Source: Boseongicola sp.
GTDB lineage: Bacteria > Pseudomonadota > Alphaproteobacteria > Rhodobacterales > Rhodobacteraceae
Assembly: GCA_028824715.1 (NCBI GenBank)
Contig: JAPPCV010000147.1
Coordinates: forward strand, 18,880 to 82,879
Reading direction: 5' to 3'
Length of the DNA: 64,000 bases
Numbering within the stretch: position 1 is the stretch's first letter; each line of letters starts with the position of its first letter. Below the pieces are notes generated by a model that was given only the letters and a program-made list of their open reading frames with translations, was not told where the DNA came from and made no database searches. Of this stretch, positions 11,544 through 20,390 are shown piece by piece. The translations under genes and the position numbers were made by a program.

Positions 11544-11950
11544 TTTCCCACCTCCTGTCCGAAGTGCAACGTCGGCCATTCCTGGACGACGGCGCGGCCG
11601 GTCGGAAGAAGTGGTCTGGTGGCGGGGATTCCCGGCCTCAGGGCCGTCATCCTGTGCCGGAAACGGCTGAATTCCTATCGGAATGAAGCGTAGCCGGGCT
11701 CTCCGGACCGAGCAAGCCCGGCCTTGTCGCGTCCTTGCAATCCGGAGGGCCTTACCGAGATCAGGTAGCCGGGCGCCTTCCCCGGACGCGTGTTCAGCCG
11801 TTCCTGTACCGCCTTCACCTGCGCGGGCATCTGCCGGAAGCAAGTCCGCTTCGGGAGGCGCTCCCAGACGAGGCAGTTGACGTGATCGAGCAGCCCGTGC
11901 TCCCAGGAGGGTGGAACGGTGCGAAACGGAATGTCTGTGATGCGCGGAAT

Positions 11951-11981
11951 CCTTTGCAACAAGGGCGATTAGTTGTAAGGG
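11951..11981. promoter_or_regulatory. Imperfect inverted repeat in the divergent region before the transporter operon
   Basis: CCTTTGCAAC and GTTGTAAGGG match as inverted arms at 8 of 10 positions with an 11-base spacer, about 90 bp before the binding-protein start. This could be a regulator site for the divergent FAD oxidase and transporter genes. The whole 11544-12069 gap has no gene that I can support. Confidence 0.3.
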
Positions 11982-12069
11982 TTTGCTTGCTTGAAACTCG
12001 TTTTCGGGGGCATTGTGACGGTCCCCGACGACGGTTGGACGCCGAGTAAGCATCAATGGGAGGAACTCG

Positions 12070-13032
12070 ATGAAATATATGATCAAATCAGCCATGCTGG
12101 CTGCTGCGGGCTCGATGGGGCTCGCGGCACCGTCGTTTGCCGAGGAAGTGAACGTGGCATTCTTCTTGCAGTGGCCTACGCCAAACCTTGTTGCGAAGAC
12201 CAGCGGTGCCTATGCGGACGCCATGGGCGTAGACGTGAACTGGGTGGACTTCACCACCGGCACGGCGATGACCGAGGCCATGCTGGCCGGGGACATCGAC
12301 ATCTCTTACAGCCAGGGCCTTGCCCCGTTTGTGACCGCGATCCAGCAGGGCGCTCCGCTGAAGATGGTTGGAATTGCCGTTGTTTACGAAGCCAACGATT
12401 GCTTCGTGCGCAACGAACTGGGCATCGACGGCTCCAACGCGTCCGAGCTCGAAGGCAAGACCGTTGCCGTGCCGCTCAACACGATGGCCGACTATGCCTT
12501 CCGCAAGTACATGGACCACTACAATGTCGACATTTCGACGATGACCGTCGTGGACCAGGCCCCGCCGGATGGCGCAAAGTCGCTGGCCGATGGCGCTGTT
12601 GACATGGCGTGCGTGTTCGGTGGGGTCGATACCGCTTCGGCCGCCGAAGTTGGCACTGCCATCATGACCTCCGAGCAAAAGAAGGATGCCGGCATCGGTT
12701 CATTCGACGTTGTCACCGTGACCGAGAAGTTTGCAACCGAAAGCCCCGAGCTGGTCCAGGCGTTCATGGACGCGACAGCTGAGGCCAACGAGGCGTGGAC
12801 GGGATCTGACGAGCAAATCCAGATCGTCGCCGACGCGTCCGGCATGAACGTCGAAGCCACGAAAACGACGCTGGCTGGCTTCGTCATTCCGAGCGTCGAG
12901 GATCAGATCGACAACTTCTTCAACGAGGGTGGCGACGCTGCCGCTGCCGCAGCGTCTCTTGGTCTGGTGTTCCAGGGCGATTCCGATGGCTCGCAGATCG
13001 CGAAGACGATCGACGGATCGTTCCTGCAGTAG
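12070..13032 (+). CDS. tauA: Taurine-type ABC transporter, periplasmic substrate-binding protein
   Basis: 320-aa periplasmic binding protein of the NitT/TauT family. A signal peptide runs from MKYMIKSAMLAAAGSMGL to about residue 25 (PSFAEE). The mature protein begins VNVAFFLQWPTPNLVAK and contains GTAMTEAMLAGDIDISYSQG, the segment typical of taurine-binding proteins of marine alphaproteobacteria. The ribosome binding site is GGGAGGAACTCG just before the ATG. An ATPase and a permease follow, separated by a strong hairpin. The taurine assignment is by resemblance; other sulfonates or amines are possible. Confidence 0.8.
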   Translation: MKYMIKSAMLAAAGSMGLAAPSFAEEVNVAFFLQWPTPNLVAKTSGAYADAMGVDVNWVDFTTGTAMTEAMLAGDIDISYSQGLAPFVTAIQQGAPLKMVGIAVVYEANDCFVRNELGIDGSNASELEGKTVAVPLNTMADYAFRKYMDHYNVDISTMTVVDQAPPDGAKSLADGAVDMACVFGGVDTASAAEVGTAIMTSEQKKDAGIGSFDVVTVTEKFATESPELVQAFMDATAEANEAWTGSDEQIQIVADASGMNVEATKTTLAGFVIPSVEDQIDNFFNEGGDAAAAAASLGLVFQGDSDGSQIAKTIDGSFLQ

Positions 13033-13051
13033 TCGGCGTATCGGCAGATTG

Positions 13052-13079
13052 GAGAGTGGGCCAGTCATGGCCCGCTCTC
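13052..13079 (+). promoter_or_regulatory. Intercistronic hairpin between binding-protein and ATPase genes
   Basis: GAGAG-T-GGGCC and GGCCC-G-CTCTC pair as an 11-bp stem with one wobble and a 6-base loop, 19 bp after the binding-protein stop. There is no U-tract. Such hairpins usually protect the upstream message and lower expression of the downstream genes, giving excess binding protein. Confidence 0.6.
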
Positions 13080-13183
13080 GCTTCAAAGAACACATGCGGT
13101 TGTCTGCGCCGCGCTAGGTCGGCCTCCAGTCGGTCTGTCGCCAAGGACGCCGCAGTCGACAGAACCGAGTGGCGATACCGGCG

Positions 13184-13981
13184 ATGGCGGACCTTGTTTG
13201 CGAAAACCTGAGCATGACATTCACCAACCCGCAGACCGGCGCGGCGGTGCATGCTCTGAAGGACATCAATTTCACGCTGAAGAAGGGTGAGCTTCTGTCC
13301 GTTCTCGGGCCTTCGGGCTGTGGCAAGACGACCTTGCTGAACCTGATCGCAGGATTCATCAATGCCACTGACGGAAACGCCAAGCTGGGCGGAAGGACGA
13401 TCGACGCACCCGGCGTCGAACGCGGAATGGTGTTCCAGCAAGGTGCGTTGTTCGAATGGCTGCCAGTGTCCAGGAATGTGGACTTCGGGCTGCGAATGAA
13501 GAGGAACAATCCCAAGGAAAACGAAGAGCTGGTCGAAAAGTGGCTGGACATCGTTGGCCTGCAAGGGTTCGGCGACACGCCAACCTATCAGCTCTCAGGC
13601 GGGATGCAGCAGCGCGTGGCCCTTGCCCGCTGCCTGATCAATGATCCCGAAGTGATCCTGATGGATGAACCCTTGGGCGCGCTTGACGCGCTGACCCGCG
13701 AAAAGATGCAGTCGCTGGTGCTGGAGCTCTGGAAGGAGACCGGCAAGACGATCATGATCATCACGCACTCCGTCGAAGAGGCACTTCTGTTGGGCGAGCG
13801 GCTGTTCGTCATGGCGCCGCGTCCGGGGCGTGTGCACAAGGAGTACCGGTTGCCCTTTGCCGAGCGTGGCCTCCAGGAATCGCTGCGCGAAATCAAGCAC
13901 GATCCGTATTTTTCCGAGGTGCGAGAAGAAATCCTGACGATGATCTGGGACATGGAAGAGGAGATCATGGGCCGTGTTTGA
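13184..13981 (+). CDS. tauB: Taurine-type ABC transporter, ATP-binding protein
   Basis: 265-aa ABC ATPase. Walker A is GPSGCGKTT near residue 45, Q-loop FQQGALF, signature LSGGMQQRVALARCL, Walker B VILMDEPLGALD and the H-loop ITHSVEEAL. A GTG at 13169 would add five residues; neither start has a clear ribosome binding site, and ATG 13184 (MADLVCEN) fits the family better. The end overlaps the permease start by 8 bp, so the two are translationally coupled. Confidence 0.9.
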   Translation: MADLVCENLSMTFTNPQTGAAVHALKDINFTLKKGELLSVLGPSGCGKTTLLNLIAGFINATDGNAKLGGRTIDAPGVERGMVFQQGALFEWLPVSRNVDFGLRMKRNNPKENEELVEKWLDIVGLQGFGDTPTYQLSGGMQQRVALARCLINDPEVILMDEPLGALDALTREKMQSLVLELWKETGKTIMIITHSVEEALLLGERLFVMAPRPGRVHKEYRLPFAERGLQESLREIKHDPYFSEVREEILTMIWDMEEEIMGRV

Positions 13982-15902
13982 ATGGCTGTCCGACAATCGC
14001 GCCTCCATCGCCGCAGTATTGATCCTCGTCATGACAGGCACATTCGTCTGGTCCATCGTGGTCGGCAGAAGGCAAGCCAGGCTCACGGCCAATGACGAGG
14101 TGTTTGGCGACCCGGTCCGGACCAAGGGCGGATGGTACTGGGCGGTATGCGGCGTGTCCGCGCTCTTTCTCTTGTGGTCCTACTATTCGTGGGGTGTCGG
14201 CAGGGCGTACTTCCCGAACGCCGCCAACGAGATGTGCCAGATTGCGAAGCTTGAAGAGGCCGTTTCCCCGATCAAGGCGGCCTTGCCCATCGGTTCACGC
14301 TATTACAAGTCGACATTGCTGGCGTCACGCAATTCCGACCAGTTGGACAACCTGGAGGCCCAACTGGAAGGCACGGTGTTCTCCGACGCCGAAAAGTCCG
14401 AGCTTTTGGACGTAATCGGTCAGGTCCGGGAACTGATCGCCAATTCGTCCAATCCGGCCAACATGGGAGAAGAGCCCAAGGCCAAACTATTGAGTTTGGC
14501 CGAAAGGTTGAACGAGCTCAGTTCCTACATTCACGCTGGTCCGAACGGCTTGACCCCAAGCGATGAAGCGCTGGCACAACCCAAATGGGGCACGACATTC
14601 ACCGAGATTCCGATCTTGCCCATAACCGAACGCGGCATGCTGTTTGATGCCGCTTCGGTGGAAGCCGCCGAAATCGCTGGCGCATTCAACAAGATACGGA
14701 ACAAGTTTTCGGCAAACGACGTCCTGATTGACGACATCAAGACACGGATCGAAGCTCTGAAGGAGATCAATGAGTCCGGAGAATTCGACGAACTCGAAAG
14801 GGCGAATCGCGAAGACTACGTCAAGGCGGTCGAGCGCATTTTCAAGCGTCTGGACGACGGGTTGATCTTTCCCGCTGCCGCGCTGGAAGACGTGGATACG
14901 GCAATTGCCAACCTGGATGCGACGGCAAGGGACGCGCAAGGTGGTTTGAGATTCGCCGACGCCCTGTTCTTTCCGGGTCCCGGCATCGTCAAGTCGCGCA
15001 CCCAGTGCACTGAACAGGGTCCCGCCCGATGGTTGCCAAAACCGACCGATGTGGTCGCCACCTTCGCACGTCTGGCCAATCCGGACGTCGAAAGCGGCGG
15101 TGGCTACCGCGGGTTTCCGCTCTTGTGGTGGGACTGGCTGCCGATCGCCGACGTGGTAGCGTTCTTCATTCCCGACTGGATCGCCGATGTCTGGCCGGGG
15201 GAATACGCCAGCCACGGCCCGGACGGCACGATCACCCCCAACTTCAAGGACAAGTTGCTGGCTTTCGCCCAGGGCGACGTCTCGCTCGGTCATGTACCCA
15301 TGCTGGATGGGCATATCTGGGACTCGCTGTTCCGGGTGCTGGTTGCCTTGGCGCTCGGCATCTTTCTCGGTGTGCCGCTTGGACTGCTCATGGGCGTGTC
15401 GCGGTTCTTCAAGTCGTTCTTTGACCCGTTGATCGAGCTTTATCGCCCGGTGCCGCCACTCGCCTGGGCACCGCTGATCCTGACGATCTTCGGCATTCAC
15501 GATGACGGCAAGATCTTCCTGCTCTTCATGGTCGCCTTCGCGATCATGGTGATTTCGGCGCGCACCGGGGCGTCGGGCGTGCTGCTCTCGAAGATCCGGG
15601 CATCACACTCTTTGGGGGCAACGGACAGGCAGATCATGTGGAACGTCATTCTCCCGAATGCCATGCCGGAAATCCTCACCGGCACCCGAATTGCGGTGGG
15701 AGTGTGTTGGGGGACGCTTGTGGCAGCCGAGATGCTCGCCGGGACCACCGGTGTTGGCTTCATCGAGAACATCGCCCGAACCGTATCGGATTACGAACTG
15801 ATCTGGGTGACTATCCTGATCATGGGCATACTCGGCCTGGTCTTCGACCTGATCATGCGCTGGATCATCCAAAGAACCATTCCTTGGCGCGGCATGGGAT
15901 AG
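13974..15902 (+). CDS. tauC: Taurine-type ABC transporter permease with a large N-terminal extension
   Basis: 642-aa permease, more than twice the usual 250-280 aa of TauC. The C-terminal half (about residue 440 onward) is the normal inner-membrane component with SLFRVLVALALGIFLGVPLG, the EAA-like loop ASHSLGATDRQIMWNVILP and final helices. The N-terminal 420 residues hold two membrane segments (about 10-30 and 55-75) around a charged segment, then a mostly hydrophilic, helix-rich region that should lie outside the membrane. Start is GTG 13974, inside the end of the ATPase gene. A further hydrophobic stretch (VVAFFIPDWIADVW) precedes the core. Confidence 0.85.
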   Translation: MFEWLSDNRASIAAVLILVMTGTFVWSIVVGRRQARLTANDEVFGDPVRTKGGWYWAVCGVSALFLLWSYYSWGVGRAYFPNAANEMCQIAKLEEAVSPIKAALPIGSRYYKSTLLASRNSDQLDNLEAQLEGTVFSDAEKSELLDVIGQVRELIANSSNPANMGEEPKAKLLSLAERLNELSSYIHAGPNGLTPSDEALAQPKWGTTFTEIPILPITERGMLFDAASVEAAEIAGAFNKIRNKFSANDVLIDDIKTRIEALKEINESGEFDELERANREDYVKAVERIFKRLDDGLIFPAAALEDVDTAIANLDATARDAQGGLRFADALFFPGPGIVKSRTQCTEQGPARWLPKPTDVVATFARLANPDVESGGGYRGFPLLWWDWLPIADVVAFFIPDWIADVWPGEYASHGPDGTITPNFKDKLLAFAQGDVSLGHVPMLDGHIWDSLFRVLVALALGIFLGVPLGLLMGVSRFFKSFFDPLIELYRPVPPLAWAPLILTIFGIHDDGKIFLLFMVAFAIMVISARTGASGVLLSKIRASHSLGATDRQIMWNVILPNAMPEILTGTRIAVGVCWGTLVAAEMLAGTTGVGFIENIARTVSDYELIWVTILIMGILGLVFDLIMRWIIQRTIPWRGMG

Positions 15903-15974
15903 CTGCACAGGCATTTCCGCCATGTTCGACCATGCGACCATGCCCGAGGCGTCCGGAATCCGGGAATGTCCGGG

Positions 15975-16877
15975 TCAGGGCCCTTCGACGTCGAGGCCGT
16001 TTGCGCGCGCGATGAAATCCGCAAGCATCGGCACGAACCTGTCACCTTCGCCGGCCGCGTCCATTGCGGCAAATGAGTTCCTGACCGCGGACTGGATTGG
16101 GTTCAACGCCCCGACCGAATTCGCCAGGCTGTTCAGGTATCGCATGTCCTTGTGCGCATTCGAGATCGCGAATTTATGCGCGTTTTCATCACGTTCCAGC
16201 GTCCACTTCATGAAGGTCTCGTAGAATCCGTTCGACATGCGTCCGGGCCGTATCACGCTGTCGACCTGTTCCGGTGTCAGGCCGGACTTGCGTGCGAGCG
16301 CCAGGGCCTCCGCGTAGAGCGCACCGTAGCCCATCCCGATGAAATTGTTGATGAGCTTCATCTTGTGCCCGAGTCCGACTTCGCCAAGATGCACGATGAC
16401 GCCTGCCCAGCACTCGATTACGGGCTTGATGCGCCTGAATGTTTCGGGACTTGCGCCGACCATCGCATCGAGCGTGCCCTCCCACGCTTCCTTGGGCGTG
16501 CGGGACAGGGGCGCGTCCGCCATGTGTCCGCCCGCCGATTCGATTTCGGCCGCCAACGCCAAGGTGGAGACCGGGTCGGACGTCGAACAGTCGACAATGA
16601 CCGCGTCCGGCTGGAGTCCTTCCAGTATGCCGCCCGGGCCTCTGACGAGTTCTTCGACCTGCGTGGAGCCTGTCACGCATATGTGAATGATTTCAGATCG
16701 TTCTGTCAGTTCTTTCACAGATATTTCCTCGACGGCACCACGCGCGACAAGGTCATCGACCGCCTCCCGCCTTCGATGCGCGACGACCGTCAGCGGATAG
16801 CCGGCCTCGACGATGTTCTTGGCGATGCCGTGCCCCATGTGGCCGACACCGATCATGCCAATGGCGGGTTTCGTCAT
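15975..16877 (-). CDS. Beta-hydroxyacid dehydrogenase (3-hydroxyisobutyrate dehydrogenase family)
   Basis: 300-aa NAD(P)-dependent beta-hydroxyacid dehydrogenase. The Rossmann motif GMIGVGHMGHGIAKNI is at the N-terminus, VDCSTSDPVST is the substrate-binding region, and the catalytic Lys is in GLGHKMKLINNFIG near residue 170. Family members oxidise 3-hydroxyisobutyrate or reduce tartronate semialdehyde; which one cannot be told. It is last in a five-gene minus-strand operon and starts 3 bp after the aminotransferase stop. Confidence 0.88.
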   Translation of the reverse strand: MTKPAIGMIGVGHMGHGIAKNIVEAGYPLTVVAHRRREAVDDLVARGAVEEISVKELTERSEIIHICVTGSTQVEELVRGPGGILEGLQPDAVIVDCSTSDPVSTLALAAEIESAGGHMADAPLSRTPKEAWEGTLDAMVGASPETFRRIKPVIECWAGVIVHLGEVGLGHKMKLINNFIGMGYGALYAEALALARKSGLTPEQVDSVIRPGRMSNGFYETFMKWTLERDENAHKFAISNAHKDMRYLNSLANSVGALNPIQSAVRNSFAAMDAAGEGDRFVPMLADFIARANGLDVEGP

Positions 16878-16880
16878 GTC

Positions 16881-18053
16881 TCACTCCTCAACAAGGAAGC
16901 TGCGCATGCGTGCCAGTGCCTCGCGGATGTTGTCCTGGCTGTTGGCATAGCTGAGGCGAAGGTATCCCTCGCCCAGGATGCCGAAATCGGGACCGCCAAT
17001 GGCTGCCACGCCGGGCCCTTCCAGGAGTTCCGACGCTAGGTCCTTGGCCATTCGGCCGGTGCCGGTGATGTTCGGAAAGGCGTAGAATGCGCCTTTTGGC
17101 GTGATGCAGGAAACACCGGGAATGTCATTCAGCAGTTCGACCACGAGTTTCCGGCGGGCGTCAAACTCCGCCAGCATCTCGCCAACCGCTTCCTGCGGCC
17201 CGGTCAAGGCCTCGATGGCGGCATGCTGGGCCGGGGCATTCACGCAGGACCATGCATTCACGGCGAGCTTTCGGACCTTCTCGTAGAGTCCGGCGGGCCA
17301 GACCGAATACCCCATGCGCCAGCCGGTCATGGCATAGGTCTTCGACCAGCCATTCAGCAGGATGACGCGGTCGCGGATCTCAGGATAGCCGAGAAGCGGC
17401 ACGTGGTCCTCTCCGTCATAGAGCATCTGGTCGTAGATCTCGTCAGACAGGAGAGCCACGTCGGGCCGTTCGGCAAGGCCGGACACCAAGGCGTCGACCT
17501 CGACCTTCGGCGTTACGCCGCCACACGGATTCGCGGGAGAGTTCAGTATGACGAGGCGCGTGTTCGACGTGACGAGCGAAAGCGCTTCCTCCGCGGAGAA
17601 GGCGAATCCGTTCTCTTCCCGTATCGGTATCGGAACCGGTCGCGCGCCTGTGAATTCGATCATCGAGCGGTAGATCGGAAATCCGGGATCGGGATAGAGG
17701 ATGTCCGCCCCGGGCTCGCCGAACATCAGGATGGCAGCGAACATCGTCACCTTGCCTCCCGGCACGATCAGGACGTTGTCCGGGTTCACCTCGATCGCGA
17801 AGCGCCTGTGGATGTCGGTGGCGACGGCCTCCCGAAGTTCCGGGAGTCCTGTCGCGGGCGTGTAGCCGTGCTGACCGTCGCGGAGCGCCTTGACTGCAGC
17901 TTCCACGATGTTCTCTGGGGTCGGGAAGTCCGGCTGGCCGATGCCAAGGTTGATGACGTCCTTGCCGTCTGCGGCCAGTTCTCCCGCCCGGGCCAGCACG
18001 GCGAACGCGTTTTCCTCTCCAATGCGGTCAAATCCGCTGATCGTGTCCAGCAT
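16881..18053 (-). CDS. Class I/II pyridoxal-phosphate aminotransferase
   Basis: 390-aa fold-type I aminotransferase of the aspartate/aromatic group. The PLP Lys is in LNGWSKTYAMTGWRMGY near residue 236, with NSPANPCGG and LRLSYANS as the carboxylate-binding region with Arg. It ends 3 bp before the beta-hydroxyacid dehydrogenase and starts 10 bp after the SDR stop. In a sugar-acid or hydroxyacid operon it may transaminate a 2-oxo product. The precise amino donor is unknown. Confidence 0.9.
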   Translation of the reverse strand: MLDTISGFDRIGEENAFAVLARAGELAADGKDVINLGIGQPDFPTPENIVEAAVKALRDGQHGYTPATGLPELREAVATDIHRRFAIEVNPDNVLIVPGGKVTMFAAILMFGEPGADILYPDPGFPIYRSMIEFTGARPVPIPIREENGFAFSAEEALSLVTSNTRLVILNSPANPCGGVTPKVEVDALVSGLAERPDVALLSDEIYDQMLYDGEDHVPLLGYPEIRDRVILLNGWSKTYAMTGWRMGYSVWPAGLYEKVRKLAVNAWSCVNAPAQHAAIEALTGPQEAVGEMLAEFDARRKLVVELLNDIPGVSCITPKGAFYAFPNITGTGRMAKDLASELLEGPGVAAIGGPDFGILGEGYLRLSYANSQDNIREALARMRSFLVEE

Positions 18054-18063
18054 GCAATTGTTC

Positions 18064-18810
18064 CTAGTATGTTGCCCGCCCGCCCGAGATGTCGAAGACG
18101 GCCGCGGTCGTGAAGCTGCATTCCCTGGACGACATCCAGGCCACCATGTTGGCGATTTCCTCCACCTCGACGAACCGCCCGCGCGGGATCTTCGACAGCA
18201 TGAACTCGATGAACTCTTCGGTCACCTGTTCGAGGATCTCGGTGTTGGCGACCGCAGGCGTGACGCAGTTCACGGCGATGTCGTGCTCGGCGACTTCCTT
18301 GCCGAGCGCCTTGGTGAAGCCGATGACTCCGGCCTTGGACGCCGCGTAGTGCGTGGCCTTCGGGTTGCCTTCCTTGCCCGCGATCGATGCGATGTTGACG
18401 ATGCGCCCGTAGTTGCGTGCCTTCATTCCAGGCAGCACGGCCTTGTTCGTGTGATAGGTGCCAGTAAGGTTGACGGCGATGACCTGATTCCAGATTTCCG
18501 TGTCATATTCCTCGATCGCGGTGACGGGTCCGGCGATGCCGGCGGAATTCACGAGAATGTCGATGTGGTCGAACTCCGCTGCTGTCTTGGCGCATGCGGC
18601 CACGACGGACGCGTAGTCGGTAACGTCGCAACCGACGGCCCGTGCCCCGTCGATTCTGTTTGCCGCCGCCTCGGCCTTCTCGACATTGATGTCCCAGAGG
18701 CATGTCCGGGCTCCGGAATCGGCCAGCCTGTGGGCGCAGGCGAGCCCGATGCCCTGTGCGCCCCCTGTAATGACCGCGGTTTGTCCCGAGAGGTCGTAGA
18801 CGTTTGCCAT
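18064..18810 (-). CDS. Short-chain dehydrogenase/reductase, probable deoxy-ketoacid 4-dehydrogenase
   Basis: 248-aa classical SDR with cofactor motif TGGAQGIG, NSAG, and catalytic S...YAASK (HYAASKAG). The ATG at 18810 overlaps the stop of the upstream UxaA-like gene (TGATG), indicating coupling. It resembles SDRs that oxidise 2-keto-3-deoxy-L-rhamnonate or -fuconate at C4. The neighbouring UxaA-type dehydratase and the FAH-family hydrolase across the divergent promoter fit that non-phosphorylative route. Substrate is inferred from context. Confidence 0.85.
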   Translation of the reverse strand: MANVYDLSGQTAVITGGAQGIGLACAHRLADSGARTCLWDINVEKAEAAANRIDGARAVGCDVTDYASVVAACAKTAAEFDHIDILVNSAGIAGPVTAIEEYDTEIWNQVIAVNLTGTYHTNKAVLPGMKARNYGRIVNIASIAGKEGNPKATHYAASKAGVIGFTKALGKEVAEHDIAVNCVTPAVANTEILEQVTEEFIEFMLSKIPRGRFVEVEEIANMVAWMSSRECSFTTAAVFDISGGRATY

Positions 18811-20345
18811 CACATCACCGCCCCTATCTGCCAGGGCACGAACTCGTGGTCGCCTAGCCCTTGCGCTTCGGACTTTGAAGTCGCGCCGCTGGCGACCTCG
18901 AGGAAGAGTTTGTAGATCTCGCGGCCCTTTTGATCGACCGTGGCCTTGCCGGTCAGGATGTCGCCTGCGTTGATGTCCATGTCGTCCTTCATGCGTGCAT
19001 ACATTTCCGAATTCGTGGCGACCTTCACTGTCGGCGCGGGTTTCGAGCCGAACGCCGAGCCGCGACCGGTCGTGAAGCACACGAGGTTGCAGCCGCTGGC
19101 GATCTGCCCGGTCACGCTTGCGGGGTCATAGCCGGGACTGTCCATGAAGGTGAAGCCCCTTGCCGTGACCTGTTCCGCATACTTGTAGACGCCGGCGAGA
19201 GGCGTGGTGCCGCCCTTTGCCGCCGCTCCGAGCGACTTTTCGAGGATCGTGGTCAGTCCGCCCTTCTTGTTGCCTGGCGACGGATTGTTGTCCATCGAGC
19301 CCTTGTTGCGGGCGGTGTAGTCCTCCCACCAGCGCACGAGCCCGACCAGCCTTTCGCCGATCTCCCGCGATGCCGCACGCCGGGTCAGAAGGTGCTCCGC
19401 GCCGTAGATTTCCGGGGTCTCGGCAAGGACGCCCGTGCCGCCCTGCGCAACAAGCAGGTCGCAGGCATGCCCGAGTGCCGGGTTTGCGGTGATGCCGGAC
19501 CATGCGTCCGAACCGCCGCATTGCAACGCGACCATCAACTCGGAGGCAGGGCAGGGCGTGCGCGTGGCCTCGTTTGCCAACGGCAGCATCGCCCGCACCC
19601 TTTCGATGCCAAGGTCGATTGTGCGCTGGAGGCCTGCGACGTTCTGTATGTTCATGGTCTGAAACAGGGGGCCATGTTCGAGACCGTACGCCTCGAGAAG
19701 CCAGTCGATCTGGTTCATCTCGCAGCCGAGACCGACCATGAGGACGCCGGCATGGTTCGGATGCCGTGCGTAGCCCCACATGACGCGCTGCAGCGCCTCG
19801 AAACCGTCACCGTCCCCCTGCATTCCGCAGCCAGTGCCGTGAACGAAAGCCACGACGCCATCTACGTTCGGGAAGTCGGCAAGCTCGTCGGGACCGAACG
19901 CGTCGGCAATGCGCCGTGCTGCCGTCGCCGAACAGTTCACCGAGGTCACGACGGCAATGAAGTTGCGGGTGCCGGTGCGGCCGTTGCCGCGGCGATAGCC
20001 CATGAACGTGTCGCGCGCCTCCTCCGCCACCATGTCGGTCGGGCGAAGATCGGTGCCGAACTCGTAGTCCATGTCCGTGTTGCGGAACTCGGTGTTGTGC
20101 GTATGCACATGGTCTCCCGGAGCAATCCGCCTGGAGGCGTAGCCGATGATCTGCGCGTATTTGCGGATTTCGTCGCCGTTCGGAATCGCGCCTGCCGCCA
20201 CCTTGTGACCAGACGAGATCGGCGCCTTGATCGTGATGCCTTCGACGACCGTGCCGACATCAAGGTGCCGGGTCGCCGTGACCACGTTGTCGGCGGCGTC
20301 CAGCCGGACATATGACGGATGTTGAGCCATGGCATGATCTGCCAC
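18810..20345 (-). CDS. UxaA-family sugar-acid dehydratase (altronate dehydratase-like)
   Basis: 511-aa protein joining an N-terminal SAF domain (about residues 10-95, VVEGITIKAPISSGHKVA) to a C-terminal altronate/galactarate dehydratase domain in one chain. Iron-type dehydratase landmarks are VNCSATAARRIADAF, HGTGCGMQ and a late ASGCNLVCFTTGRGS. It should dehydrate an aldonate-type acid to a 2-keto-3-deoxy acid. The start is GTG 20345 or ATG 20330 (MAQHPSYVRL); neither has a clear ribosome site. It lies between denD and the SDR in one minus-strand operon. Confidence 0.88.
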   Translation of the reverse strand: MADHAMAQHPSYVRLDAADNVVTATRHLDVGTVVEGITIKAPISSGHKVAAGAIPNGDEIRKYAQIIGYASRRIAPGDHVHTHNTEFRNTDMDYEFGTDLRPTDMVAEEARDTFMGYRRGNGRTGTRNFIAVVTSVNCSATAARRIADAFGPDELADFPNVDGVVAFVHGTGCGMQGDGDGFEALQRVMWGYARHPNHAGVLMVGLGCEMNQIDWLLEAYGLEHGPLFQTMNIQNVAGLQRTIDLGIERVRAMLPLANEATRTPCPASELMVALQCGGSDAWSGITANPALGHACDLLVAQGGTGVLAETPEIYGAEHLLTRRAASREIGERLVGLVRWWEDYTARNKGSMDNNPSPGNKKGGLTTILEKSLGAAAKGGTTPLAGVYKYAEQVTARGFTFMDSPGYDPASVTGQIASGCNLVCFTTGRGSAFGSKPAPTVKVATNSEMYARMKDDMDINAGDILTGKATVDQKGREIYKLFLEVASGATSKSEAQGLGDHEFVPWQIGAVM

Positions 20346-20390
20346 GCTTTCGCCCGAGATGTCTTCTGCGCCGTTGGCGCGTTCCGGGGA

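Noticed and set aside
10128..12095. Longer 655-aa version of the FAD oxidase
   Set aside because: The extra N-terminal part has no family match, and a strong AGGAGG fixes the start at 11543.
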